Source of the DNA: JAFDWI01 sp964544305
Lineage (GTDB): Bacteria > Actinomycetota > Acidimicrobiia > Acidimicrobiales > Iamiaceae
NCBI GenBank assembly: GCA_964544305.1
Contig: CAZJAZ010000028.1
Coordinates: forward strand, 1-35,598
Reading direction: 5' to 3'
Length of the DNA: 35,598 bases
In this document: in pieces, positions 7,965-16,309 of the stretch
Layout of the letters: every line of letters starts with the position of its first letter
Numbering within the stretch: the first letter of the stretch is position 1
Translations under genes and position numbers: made by a program
The notes under the pieces: model-generated
What the model saw: only the letters and a program-made list of their open reading frames with translations
What the model was told of the DNA's origin: nothing
Database searches by the model: none

Positions 7965-8291
7965 TCAAGCGAGAAACTCGGCAAGGTCGTTGACGAGCTG
8001 CTGCTTCCCTTTCGCGCCGACGATTCGTTTTGCTTCAACGCCGTTGTTGAAAACCACAAGGGTGGGGATACTCATGACGTTGAACTGCATGGGGATCTGT
8101 GGATTGGCGTCAATGTCCATTTTGGCAAACGTCATCTTCTCACCGTATTCCTGTGCGAGTTCTTCGACGATGGGGGCGACCTTCTTGCACGGGCCGCACC
8201 ATGTTGCCCAAAAATCCACGAGTACTGGAGTGTTGGAACTAAAGACTTGTTCGTTAAATGATTCGTCGGTCAAGGTCAAAACGGTTGCCAT
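7965..8291 (-). CDS. trxA: Thioredoxin
   Basis: Thioredoxin reduces protein disulfides in the cytoplasm and is recycled by TrxB. The 108-residue product has the active site WATWCGPCKK near residues 28-37 and the cis-Pro loop SIPT. ATG 8291 is preferred because GGAG lies nine bases upstream and the length fits the family; a longer in-frame GTG start adds nothing recognisable. It sits 20 bp downstream of trxB in the leftward trxB-trxA-cwlM set, an order conserved in Mycobacterium and Streptomyces. Confidence 0.97.
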   Translation of the reverse strand: MATVLTLTDESFNEQVFSSNTPVLVDFWATWCGPCKKVAPIVEELAQEYGEKMTFAKMDIDANPQIPMQFNVMSIPTLVVFNNGVEAKRIVGAKGKQQLVNDLAEFLA

Positions 8292-8311
8292 GGTGATTTC
8301 TCCGGGGTTTC

Positions 8312-9286
8312 TTACCAATTGTCGATAGGGGAGTCGGATTCGAGCCAGCGCTCGGTGTCAAGCGCTGCCATGCAGCCAGATCCGGCAGCAGTAATTGCTT
8401 GTCGATAGGTGTGATCTTGCACATCTCCTGCCGCAAACACACCGACAGCACTCGTTCGCGTTCCTGCATGTGTTTTAATATATCCTGTGTCATCTAATGC
8501 CAACTGATTGATGAACAGGTCAGCGTTCGGACGATGACCGATCGCGATGAACAGACCGGTAACGGCCAATGAAGTCGATTCGCCGGATATGGTGTCGGTG
8601 AGCGTGATCGACTCGAGCTTGTCAGTTCCGTGAACTGCGGTCACCTGAGAATTCCAAGCAAAAGAGATTTTCGGGTTGTCTTGTGCTCGTTGCTGCATGA
8701 TCTTTGATGCTCGAAGTTCGTCACGTCGGTGAACAATCGTGACTTTGTCAGCAAAGCGTGACAAAAACATGGCCTCCTCGAGAGCAGAATCTCCCCCACC
8801 AACCACGGCAATCTCGTGACCTCGAAAGAAAAAACCGTCGCAGGTTGCACAGGTTGACACCCCGTGACCAAGCAAACGTTGCTCATGCTCTAACCCGAGC
8901 ATGAGTGATTGTGCGCCCGTTGCAATGATGATCGCGTTTGACAAGACGGTTGGTTCCGGGGCGTTGGGATCACCAATCCAGATCGGAAACGGCCGAGTCG
9001 CAAGGTCAACCTTGGAAACCTTTTCGGTAACAATTTCTGCGTCAAATCGTTGAGCCTGGCTGCGGAAGGCCTCCATTAAGTCTGGGCCCATGATGCCATC
9101 AACGAAGCCAGGAAAATTCTCAACCTCTGTGGTCAACATCAGTTGTCCGCCGGGTTGATCCGATGTGCTTGACGGTTCTCCCTCTATAACCAGGGGATGC
9201 AACTGAGCGCGAGCGGTGTAGATGGCGGCGGTTAAGCCCGCCGGACCTGATCCAATGATCACCACGTCACGAACATCAGTTGTCAC
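8312..9286 (-). CDS. trxB: Thioredoxin-disulfide reductase
   Basis: This FAD enzyme uses NADPH to reduce thioredoxin. Residues 12-17 are the FAD-binding GSGPAG, the redox pair is C146-A-T-C149, the NADPH site is VVGGGDSALEEA (about 160-171), and the C-terminal FAD motif is VFAAGDVQDHTYRQAITAAGSGC. The start is GTG 9286 with AAGGAG five bases upstream, giving 324 residues, the normal low-molecular-weight bacterial TrxR length. Upstream ATG codons in this frame have no ribosome binding site and precede no conserved sequence. Confidence 0.97.
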   Translation of the reverse strand: MTTDVRDVVIIGSGPAGLTAAIYTARAQLHPLVIEGEPSSTSDQPGGQLMLTTEVENFPGFVDGIMGPDLMEAFRSQAQRFDAEIVTEKVSKVDLATRPFPIWIGDPNAPEPTVLSNAIIIATGAQSLMLGLEHEQRLLGHGVSTCATCDGFFFRGHEIAVVGGGDSALEEAMFLSRFADKVTIVHRRDELRASKIMQQRAQDNPKISFAWNSQVTAVHGTDKLESITLTDTISGESTSLAVTGLFIAIGHRPNADLFINQLALDDTGYIKTHAGTRTSAVGVFAAGDVQDHTYRQAITAAGSGCMAALDTERWLESDSPIDNW

Positions 9287-9369
9287 AAGAACTCCTTGGT
9301 ACGTCGAACAAAACTCGTTGGGTGTAACCCTTGGACCACGATCCCGTATTCCCAACGGGTTGACTGGTA

Positions 9370-9696
9370 CTAGCGGTGCGGGATCTTGGAGGCTTTACTC
9401 CAAAGGAGGAGGGCGATCGCCCCCAAGATCAACCCGAGTCCTAACTCGGGGATCCAAACGCGTTCCCCTGGCAGATAGACGGTGGCGACCCGGACGATCA
9501 AAATGCAGGTCAAAACAAGCGCGGTCGTACCCACAAGAATCGAGAAAAACCCGTACACAATCGCTCGTGCCACGGTCATTGCTGTCCCAACCGTGCGATC
9601 TCGTACAGCTCCAACCGTTGAAACGATCAGATCTGTTGCCTGGTCAGGCCACGACGCGAATGAGTCCGACCCGGCATCTGGCTGATCCGAAGGCAT
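9370..9696 (-). CDS. Small two-helix membrane protein of unknown function
   Basis: The 108-residue product has a polar N-terminus, a first hydrophobic segment near residues 45-70 (GFFSILVGTTALVLTCILIV) and a second near 83-100 (ELGLGLILGAIALLLW), followed by a short basic tail. No enzymatic motif is visible. It is read in the same direction as trxB, 83 bp upstream of it, so it may share its transcript. Small membrane proteins at this position are common in actinobacteria, but I cannot assign a function. Confidence 0.75.
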   Translation of the reverse strand: MPSDQPDAGSDSFASWPDQATDLIVSTVGAVRDRTVGTAMTVARAIVYGFFSILVGTTALVLTCILIVRVATVYLPGERVWIPELGLGLILGAIALLLWSKASKIPHR

Positions 9697-9737
9697 TGTG
9701 CAAGCCTATCTTCCGGCCGGTTGAAATCTGTAGATTG

Positions 9738-10241
9738 TCAGCCTTCAACTGCCGCAAGGACGCGACAAGTTTTCGAATCCGCAATGACGGCCCGCGTCCC
9801 TTTCGGGCTTTTCCCCGAAGCTGGCATCGCGTAGCTCACCACCAAAGCGTCGATGCGTCCAACCCGGAGTTGGCGAGCCACGCCGCGTTGACCGAGCGTT
9901 CGGTCGGTGGCCTGCTGTTGAATCGCGCCGTCACAGCGCTTCACGTTTGCCTCGGTCACGTTCGAGTCAAGCCCGTCCGTTGCGGGCAACGTCACCAGAT
10001 TTAAACGTCTCACGAGTTGTTTGGCTTCGGTGATCGTGGCGACTTGCCCGAGCGACGCAAGTGACTGTTCCACCAGTGTGGTACTTGAGCTCGGATTGTT
10101 GACCCGTGACACACTCCTGCCATGGAGGACCAGGTAAGCGCCGACAACAAGTCCGACAAGCGCGATGACCAACATGCCGATATGTCGCCACGGCAAGGGT
10201 CCGGCACGATGGGCTTCGGGTTCAACCTTTGTTTCACTCAT
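9738..10241 (-). CDS. Single-pass membrane protein with a cysteine-paired extracellular domain
   Basis: ATG 10241 overlaps the kinase stop by four bases (ATGA), giving 167 residues: a short cytoplasmic part, one transmembrane helix (about 21-42) and an external domain with two Cys (in VKRCDGA and SKTCRVL) and an alpha/beta pattern ending in RAVIADSKTCRVLAA. Tight coupling suggests it works with the kinase. In Mycobacterium the corresponding slot encodes the SigM anti-sigma factor; the outside domain here resembles extracytoplasmic parts of anti-sigma-like proteins, but that comparison is inference and the cytoplasmic part is too short for a normal anti-sigma domain. Confidence 0.75.
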   Translation of the reverse strand: MSETKVEPEAHRAGPLPWRHIGMLVIALVGLVVGAYLVLHGRSVSRVNNPSSSTTLVEQSLASLGQVATITEAKQLVRRLNLVTLPATDGLDSNVTEANVKRCDGAIQQQATDRTLGQRGVARQLRVGRIDALVVSYAMPASGKSPKGTRAVIADSKTCRVLAAVEG

Positions 10242-11815
10242 TGCACCGCAACTCGGCTTATGGTGACTCGCCCCGATGCGCTGAGCCGCGTAATCCAAAC
10301 TAAGACAGACGAACCGCGCGTGCCATGCAACGGCAACATAACTGTCCCTGTTGGGATGTTGGTTCGTTTCGCAATCGGTTTCCCCCACGCAGCCAATGAG
10401 TTCCCAGGCGTGCCCTTGGACACAAAGATCTCGGCATCCCAACCCGAAGATGATGTGTCAATTGTGATCTTGTTCAAGGGTGCTTCCCGGTTCAGGCGCA
10501 GCGTGAAACCCACACCATCTTTGACCCCAAACAACGGTGCCGCATCGTAGGTTTCGGTATGCCAAACGGTCGTAGGATCACCGTCAATAAGGTTGGCGAG
10601 GCCGTCGTTGTCTTCTTTCCCATCGCCAGGGGCCGGATCAAAAGCGTGGACTGATTGAACTCCGATTGGAGCAAGAACCGTCGTCGTCGTGTTGTCGTTC
10701 GAGCTCCCCAATATTTGATGGCCCGTATCCGACGTTCCAAAAAGCACGCCAACCACGCCGAGTGCTACGGCAACGAGCAGAATCAACAACGTGGGTACAA
10801 GCCAGGCACGCTCGCTGGCTCCAAAGCCGGGTCGATCAACATCATCCTCTACGGTTTCTGCGAGCGGTGCTGGCGGAATAGGAGTGTGGTCATCAACAAT
10901 GGCGGTTGTATCGCGTCGAATCTGATCTGTGTCGTCTGCGGTGACCGCAATACCGGGTTTTCCTCGCACGCACCCTAAGAGCGCGGCGCGGAGCTGCGCC
11001 GCGTCGCCAAAGCGGTCGCCAGGATGACGGGCCATGGCGCGTAAAATCACGTCTTCAATGGGTCGAGGGATGTCGGCGCGCACTTGACGAGGACGTAAGG
11101 GCGCCTGGTGGATTCGAGCCAAGGCGGTGCCTGTATCAGTGTCAGCTAAGAACGGAACTCGGCCACACAAACACTCGTAGAGCACGATGCCTAACGCGTA
11201 GACGTCGGTACGCCCGTCGACTGGGGTGCCTTCGACCTGCTCGGGCGCAAGATACTTTGCTGTTCCCAACATTGAACCGGCCGCGGTCAAATCTGCCCCT
11301 TGCGCGGCCTTGGCAATGCCAAAGTCGGCGACGAGTACCCGTCCATCGGTCGACAACAAGATGTTTGCCGGTTTGATGTCACGGTGAATAACGCCGCCTC
11401 GATGCGCCGTTTCGAGCGCGTCGGCAACTTGGGCACCAACGGCGACCGTTTGTTCAACCGGAAGTAGCGTCACCACGTCAAGACGTCGCCGCAACGTGGT
11501 GCCATGGACGAGTTCCATCACGATTGCTTCAACACCATTGTCTGAAACCGTGTCGTAAATCGAAACGATTGACGGGTGACTCAGGCGTGCCGCAGAAATT
11601 GCTTCGTGGCGGAACCGTTCGACAAAGGCCGCATCGTTGACAAGATGCGCGTGCAGAATCTTGACCGCGACTGGTCGTTGGAGCACTTCATCGTTTGCTT
11701 GAAACACGCGAGCCATGCCACCGGTGGCGATAAGACGACTGATTCGATAGCGGTCGCCAATGAGTTGCCCGGTTGGGTCTGGGGCAACGTGCGTTGGTGA
11801 TGACTCGTCGTCCAC
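10238..11815 (-). CDS. Transmembrane Ser/Thr protein kinase with C-terminal discoidin-like domain
   Basis: The 525-residue PknB-type kinase has a complete catalytic set: Gly loop ATGGMARVF (30-38), K52 in AVKIL, H144-R-D146 with IKPAN, D164-F-G and APEQ near 190-193. A juxtamembrane linker (about 285-335) leads to one transmembrane helix (338-360). The outside part (389-525) looks like a discoidin/F5-8C-like sandwich (DNDGLANLIDGDPTTVWHTE and ADASSSGW-type strands). Mycobacterial MviN, in the syntenic slot, has a MurJ flippase domain, then a pseudokinase, a membrane helix and a discoidin-like domain; here only the kinase-TM-discoidin half is seen, with an intact active site. A role in cell-wall control is inferred. 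Its stop overlaps the next gene by ATGA. Confidence 0.92.
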   Translation of the reverse strand: MDDESSPTHVAPDPTGQLIGDRYRISRLIATGGMARVFQANDEVLQRPVAVKILHAHLVNDAAFVERFRHEAISAARLSHPSIVSIYDTVSDNGVEAIVMELVHGTTLRRRLDVVTLLPVEQTVAVGAQVADALETAHRGGVIHRDIKPANILLSTDGRVLVADFGIAKAAQGADLTAAGSMLGTAKYLAPEQVEGTPVDGRTDVYALGIVLYECLCGRVPFLADTDTGTALARIHQAPLRPRQVRADIPRPIEDVILRAMARHPGDRFGDAAQLRAALLGCVRGKPGIAVTADDTDQIRRDTTAIVDDHTPIPPAPLAETVEDDVDRPGFGASERAWLVPTLLILLVAVALGVVGVLFGTSDTGHQILGSSNDNTTTTVLAPIGVQSVHAFDPAPGDGKEDNDGLANLIDGDPTTVWHTETYDAAPLFGVKDGVGFTLRLNREAPLNKITIDTSSSGWDAEIFVSKGTPGNSLAAWGKPIAKRTNIPTGTVMLPLHGTRGSSVLVWITRLSASGRVTISRVAVQ

Positions 11816-11869
11816 AATTGGAATAACGCTATCGGGCGCGCTTGTCAGGTGAGAAGCACGCTGGCGTTG

Positions 11870-12712
11870 TCACGAACCGGATGGGGGAAGGACAAAGCTG
11901 ACACCGAGCACGCGTGGGCCACCGTGCGTGCCAATTGTTGGCCCGAGTCGAACAACCGGCAACGCGTCACCATTCTCAAGCATTCCGCGAAATAGTTCGA
12001 CGTCGGGAGCCATTGCCTCACATATGGTGAGATCCTCAACCTCGCCCAAAGTCGAGACGTGGGTGGCAATCCATTCGAGCGCCTTTCGACGCGTACGTTG
12101 CTTCCCAGCCTCTTCGACTTGGCCATGCAGAATCTCAATGATGGGTTTGATGGAGAGCAACGTGCCAAGCATTGCTTGGGCACCCCCGATCCGACCGCCC
12201 ATTTTGAGATTCTCCAAGGTGTCGAAACTTCCCACGAGGCGAGTTCGTTCGCCCCGATCGTCGACCATGGCTGCAATTTCATCCATGGTGGCACCGTCGT
12301 TCGCCGCTTTTACGGCACGTCGAATAATTGCGTTCAGCCCGCCACTGACCGTGTGAGAATCAACCACCCGAACAGGAATACGTTCGGCAACAGTCTCGGC
12401 GGCGTTGCGGGCAGATTGGATTGTGGCAGAAAACTTTTCAGCCAGATTGATACACACAACTCCCGTAGCGCCAGCGTCTGCCGCGTCGGTGAACGCTTGC
12501 GCGAACGCGCCGGGTGAAGGCGCAGCCGTTGAGGGCAACCCAGGTCGCTCGTCCATCATGCGAAAGAAGGACTCCGAATCAAGGTTGATGCCATCGGAGA
12601 ACTCGTCATCGCCAAAACGGACGCTCAATGGCACCACAGTGACCCCGAGTTCTTTGGCTTGATCTTGGGGGAGGTCGGAACCCGAATCGGTGACGATGTG
12701 AATGGCTGCCAT
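11870..12712 (-). CDS. DegV family fatty-acid-binding protein
   Basis: DegV/FakB proteins bind a fatty acid and present it to the kinase FakA for incorporation into phospholipids. The 280-residue product begins AAIHIVTDSGSDLPQDQAKELG and has SFFRMMDERPGLPSTAAPSPG, where the TS/TA-type segment contacts the ligand, then LVGSFDTLENLKMGGRIGG and the C-terminal GPTIGTHGGPRVLGV. ATG 12712 is chosen because GGAAGG precedes it; an upstream start in the same frame has no conserved sequence. No FakA-like kinase is visible in the window. Confidence 0.93.
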   Translation of the reverse strand: MAAIHIVTDSGSDLPQDQAKELGVTVVPLSVRFGDDEFSDGINLDSESFFRMMDERPGLPSTAAPSPGAFAQAFTDAADAGATGVVCINLAEKFSATIQSARNAAETVAERIPVRVVDSHTVSGGLNAIIRRAVKAANDGATMDEIAAMVDDRGERTRLVGSFDTLENLKMGGRIGGAQAMLGTLLSIKPIIEILHGQVEEAGKQRTRRKALEWIATHVSTLGEVEDLTICEAMAPDVELFRGMLENGDALPVVRLGPTIGTHGGPRVLGVSFVLPPSGS

Positions 12713-12804
12713 GGTTGGCCTTCCTAGTTGGTCTTGCGAGCTTTGACTCACATGTTGTGTCCAAGCGTTACATATTTTGCAGAGAAAAGTCGGCGATTGC
12801 GCCG

Positions 12805-14937
12805 TTATTCGCCGTCAATATCAATGAGGCTCGCTGGTGGGACGTGTGCATCGTGGCGTCGCCGCCGCACGCGCACAATGTCTCGGGCCCACCAGGCCAA
12901 CAAAAAGCCGAGCGATCCGAACGTGATGATCATGCCAACTCCCGACGCCGCGGTCGAACGCACAACCAACGTGGATGACCCAATGTCGATGACACCGTCA
13001 GGTGACGATGCACGCAATCGGATCAGCGCATCACCTGGCGAGTCGGCGTGAACGGCGAGTTCAATGCGGGTGGTGGGTTCGGTGAGATGGACGATTTGCG
13101 ATGTGCCGCCGGGAAACTCGAGCCGATTCTGACCATCGATATCGAGGCGTATCGTTGTCGGCCCGTTCGCGCTTCGTCGGATAGTAAGCGGTAGTGATGC
13201 GTTTGCTGATGTCAGCGTGATCGTTTGTCGTTCTGGGAGGCGGATTGATCCGGCCGTTTCTGCAACCTGATTGGTGACCGAACGAAAGTGCGCCATTTGC
13301 ACTGAAGCAGGGAGCCCTGTTTGCGCTGCAAGATCAAGTCGGTCATTCAACTCTCGAACCAAGTGCATCGAATGCGCGGTACCCCCAGGCTTCATTGTGG
13401 CAAGCGAATGGACTTGTTCTTGTGCCGCGACATACGTCTGTGCAAAGCGAGCAAGAGGCTGAACCGCGGCTGGTTTGGCAAGGTCACGCACCAAGACGTC
13501 GCCGCTTGTGGCCAGGTCTCCAGCCTCATGTGCGGGGGGTGTGGACAGAACCGCGTCGGAAAGCGGCGTCGCGGCGATCAGCGGTGTCGTATCGTGCGGT
13601 TGCGCGGCATTCAAATACGTGGTGTACGCCCGAAGAAAATTGGCATTGGGCTTCCATTTGCGTGGAGGCGCCACCACCATTGCCCGTTCCATGGCGGGAA
13701 GATCGAGAGCGATTATGGCGAGATCCCCGATGAGCTGGTTCGCTCCGAGAACCGGGTCCTGGTTCAAGAAGTGGTTGGAAAGGCCTGTGTCGAGTTGCAT
13801 CGCACGCACTTCTCGGCGATTTGACAATCGAAGACGAAACGGCGCCGCCAATGTGCGCGGAAAGGCACTCGGGTCCAATGAAACAAGATCCGAATCGTTA
13901 ACAAGCACCGCCGCGGCACCTCGATCCGCGAGCCAGGTAATTTGTTTGCTTGTCACGTGGTCCCCCCACATCGTCAGGTCGGCAACGGAGCCGTCAGGAG
14001 CGTGGAGATGTTTGGTGAGTATGGCGTCGCCAGCGCGAGTCAGGCGGGAAGCTTGATCGGCGAGCCCGTTGGTGACCAGCCATTGCGCAAGGTCAATTGG
14101 AACGGCGGTGGTGCGCTGGAGCGGCACATTGCGGGTCAGCTGGCCGAGGTCGGTGAGAAGTTTGGTGTCGCGTTCATTGGCAAGCGCATTGAGAAATGCT
14201 GGTGAGACGCCAAAACCAATGCTGGCGTGCGTTGCGCGTGTGGCGTCGGCGAGTCCGTTGGAGAGTGCTTGCGCCTCGTGCTTTGCGGTGGGGGTCGCCG
14301 TTGCCTGCCCCGTTGTTGGTGGGTGTACCTGTGGCGTGAGCCGAAGCTCGGTGGCAACTCGCAAAGGAACCTGCGCGCTTGCGCCGCTGGTTTGGAGGCG
14401 CACGATGTAGGTGACCATAGAGGTAACCGATGTCCCCGTGTCATCGACCAAATTGAATACGAGCGGATACACGCCCGGTTCGGTAATGGGAACGTTGGGC
14501 TGCGTAACAACTTGGCCGGCTGTCGTACCGGTCGAAAAACGGATCGTGGTTCGGTGCGTGCCCGTGCGCAACGAGATTGGGTTGAGCGTGGCCACTTCTT
14601 GACCAAGTCCGTCACCTTGCATGCTCGCTTGAAAAGCCGAACGGGTACGGACCGCACGGTGCAACGTCACGATGAGGCGAATTCCTGGGACGACATTGGT
14701 CGTTTTCACGATGCTTCGAACCGAATCATTCGGGGCAACCCACAGGTTCTGTGCGATCAAACGAAGGGTCGGTTCGGCGTGGGTGGCTGATTGAGCCGAT
14801 CTTGCACCTGGCCGCATCAACAACATGCAACCAAGGGCCACCGTCGCTGCGAGACAACGCAACGTCAAGAACTTTGCACGCTGAACGCGTGAGCGATGCC
14901 GGTCAATGTCGGCCTGGGACGTGCAGTGGACGGTCAT
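12805..14937 (-). CDS. DUF6049-type secreted, membrane-anchored protein
   Basis: The roughly 710-residue protein has an N-terminal hydrophobic signal (about 27-50), a long extracytoplasmic part with beta-sandwich-like regions near each end, and a C-terminal membrane helix (GVGMIITFGSLGFLLAWWA) followed by a basic cytoplasmic tail. This architecture and its place beside the kinase/cwlM block correspond to the Rv3909-type DUF6049 proteins that lie next to MviN in Mycobacterium. The function is unknown; cell-envelope work is inferred from context. ATG 14937 or TTG 14940 may start it; neither has a strong ribosome binding site. It diverges from the pilT-like gene across a 220-bp spacer. Confidence 0.8.
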   Translation of the reverse strand: MTVHCTSQADIDRHRSRVQRAKFLTLRCLAATVALGCMLLMRPGARSAQSATHAEPTLRLIAQNLWVAPNDSVRSIVKTTNVVPGIRLIVTLHRAVRTRSAFQASMQGDGLGQEVATLNPISLRTGTHRTTIRFSTGTTAGQVVTQPNVPITEPGVYPLVFNLVDDTGTSVTSMVTYIVRLQTSGASAQVPLRVATELRLTPQVHPPTTGQATATPTAKHEAQALSNGLADATRATHASIGFGVSPAFLNALANERDTKLLTDLGQLTRNVPLQRTTAVPIDLAQWLVTNGLADQASRLTRAGDAILTKHLHAPDGSVADLTMWGDHVTSKQITWLADRGAAAVLVNDSDLVSLDPSAFPRTLAAPFRLRLSNRREVRAMQLDTGLSNHFLNQDPVLGANQLIGDLAIIALDLPAMERAMVVAPPRKWKPNANFLRAYTTYLNAAQPHDTTPLIAATPLSDAVLSTPPAHEAGDLATSGDVLVRDLAKPAAVQPLARFAQTYVAAQEQVHSLATMKPGGTAHSMHLVRELNDRLDLAAQTGLPASVQMAHFRSVTNQVAETAGSIRLPERQTITLTSANASLPLTIRRSANGPTTIRLDIDGQNRLEFPGGTSQIVHLTEPTTRIELAVHADSPGDALIRLRASSPDGVIDIGSSTLVVRSTAASGVGMIITFGSLGFLLAWWARDIVRVRRRRHDAHVPPASLIDIDGE

Positions 14938-15042
14938 CAAAGTTTCGGGTCGACAGCAGTGGTTCCGATGCGAGTCACCTTAGAGGGCAGCATGATTTGA
15001 TCTACGACCATAGTGATTCGATCACGAGTTGGCTTTGACAAC

Positions 15043-15066
15043 GACACAAAGTGTCCACTTTGTGTC
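15043..15066. promoter_or_regulatory. Perfect 24-bp inverted repeat, probable operator
   Basis: GACACAAAGTG (15043-15053) and CACTTTGTGTC (15056-15066) are exact reverse complements separated by TC. The repeat lies in the divergent spacer between the DUF6049 gene and the pilT-like gene, right after a TTGACA (15035-15040) that could be a -35 box for the rightward gene. Size and symmetry fit a dimeric repressor site placed over a promoter. No regulator gene is adjacent, so the binding protein is unknown. Confidence 0.5.
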
Positions 15067-15157
15067 ACACGAGCCCGCGAAAAGATGCGAAGATAGAAGC
15101 GTCTCGATTGCCCCAGTGGCGTACAAGGCGTCACGTCACTACGAGGAGCCCTGCTCA

Positions 15158-16216
15158 ATGGCCGACCTGAATGATCTACTGGCCCATCTCATTGAGCAGC
15201 GGGGTTCAGATCTGCATGTGAAAGCGGGTTCGGTGCCGCATTTGCGGACGCAAGGAAAATTGAGGCCAACACCATTCAAGACGTCAACCGTGGCCGAGTT
15301 GGAAAGCATGGTGGCCGAGTTGGTGCCGGTTGCTCGCACTCGAGTCTTGGCCGAACGAGGCGAAGTGTCAATTGCCTATGGCGTCTCAGGGTTGGGCCGG
15401 TTTCGATTAAATGTGTATCGGCAGCGGGGAACCTACGGCCTCTCTGTTCGCCTCGTGTCTCCAGGTGCGCCGGCGATCAGCGACCTTGCATTGCCCGAGA
15501 AAATTGAAAGCCTTATTGAGACTGAGTCAGGCCTGCTCTTTATTACGGGCCCTGCGTCATCGGGAAAGACGACCACTGCTGCAGCCTTACTCGACCGAAT
15601 CAACATGAATCGGTCGGTGCACATCGTTACCCTCGAAGACCCCATCGAGGTCCTTCTTGCCGATAAATCATCAATGGTGTCGCAACGTGAGATCGGTGTC
15701 GACGCTCGATCGATGGCCGAAGCGTTGAGTCGGATCAATCATCTTGATCCTGACGTGATCTTTGTTTCAGAACTCAGCGATGTCGAGACCGTGACGCAAG
15801 TTATTGCCGCTGCCAATGGTGGCCGCTTTGTGATAGCGGTCGCGCCGACTGGATCGGCTGGCGAAACTGTCGAGTTCATCCTTGGTCACTTTGAACTGTC
15901 AAAACAGCAACGAATCCGACACGCGCTTGCAGCGAGTCTGCGTGGCATCGTGAGCCAACAACTGCTTGGCGCACGGGGTGGCGGCTCGCTCGTGCCAGCA
16001 GTTGAAGTTTTGACTCGCACCCCAGCCTCGATTGAGGCGATCGTGCGCGGTTCGTCAGTCGACGAAATCACCGCGCTGGTCGAACAGAGCGAAGGTGACG
16101 GGATGCAGTCCATGGATCAGGCGCTCAGCGCGCTGGTCCGATCGGGCAAAGTTGAACCAGGTGAAGCCATGGCGGTGTGCCACGACCCCAATGTGCTCCG
16201 TGCTGCGATCGCGTGA
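15158..16216 (+). CDS. Divergent PilT-like secretion/pilus retraction ATPase
   Basis: The 352-residue protein is a GspE/PilT-family hexameric ATPase: N-terminal PAS-like half starting DLNDLLAHLIEQRGSDLHVKAG, Walker A GPASSGKTTT (131-140), Asp box TLEDPIE (158-164), Walker B region DPDVIFVSELSD (197-208) and the C-terminal SLRGIVSQQLL. PilT drives type IV pilus retraction. Unusually, the His box, normally like TGHLVLSTLHT, reads GGRFVIAVAPT, so both histidines are gone, and the usual GEMRD is SELSD. ATG 15158 has GAGGAG upstream. No other pilus gene is nearby. It may be a specialised or weakly active paralogue. Confidence 0.88.
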   Translation: MADLNDLLAHLIEQRGSDLHVKAGSVPHLRTQGKLRPTPFKTSTVAELESMVAELVPVARTRVLAERGEVSIAYGVSGLGRFRLNVYRQRGTYGLSVRLVSPGAPAISDLALPEKIESLIETESGLLFITGPASSGKTTTAAALLDRINMNRSVHIVTLEDPIEVLLADKSSMVSQREIGVDARSMAEALSRINHLDPDVIFVSELSDVETVTQVIAAANGGRFVIAVAPTGSAGETVEFILGHFELSKQQRIRHALAASLRGIVSQQLLGARGGGSLVPAVEVLTRTPASIEAIVRGSSVDEITALVEQSEGDGMQSMDQALSALVRSGKVEPGEAMAVCHDPNVLRAAIA

Positions 16217-16272
16217 CAAGCGTGGAGATCAAACAGAGCCATGAAGAGAATCGCGACATAATTGTTACGTAG

Positions 16273-16301
16273 TTGTAATGGAACGTTCGACAGGGTAGAG
16301 T
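16273..16301 (+). promoter_or_regulatory. Possible promoter of the NlpC/P60 gene
   Basis: TTGTAA (16273-16278) and TAGAGT (16296-16301) are separated by 17 bp and end nine bases before ATG 16310, which would give a very short or leaderless transcript. The match is moderate and rests on base composition alone. Confidence 0.25.
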
Positions 16302-16309
16302 GCTTTTCC

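Noticed and set aside
15011..15026. GTGAT-TCG-ATCAC near the pilT-like gene as a CRP/FNR site
   Set aside because: The half-site spacing is one base too short for the CRP consensus, and no other evidence supports it.
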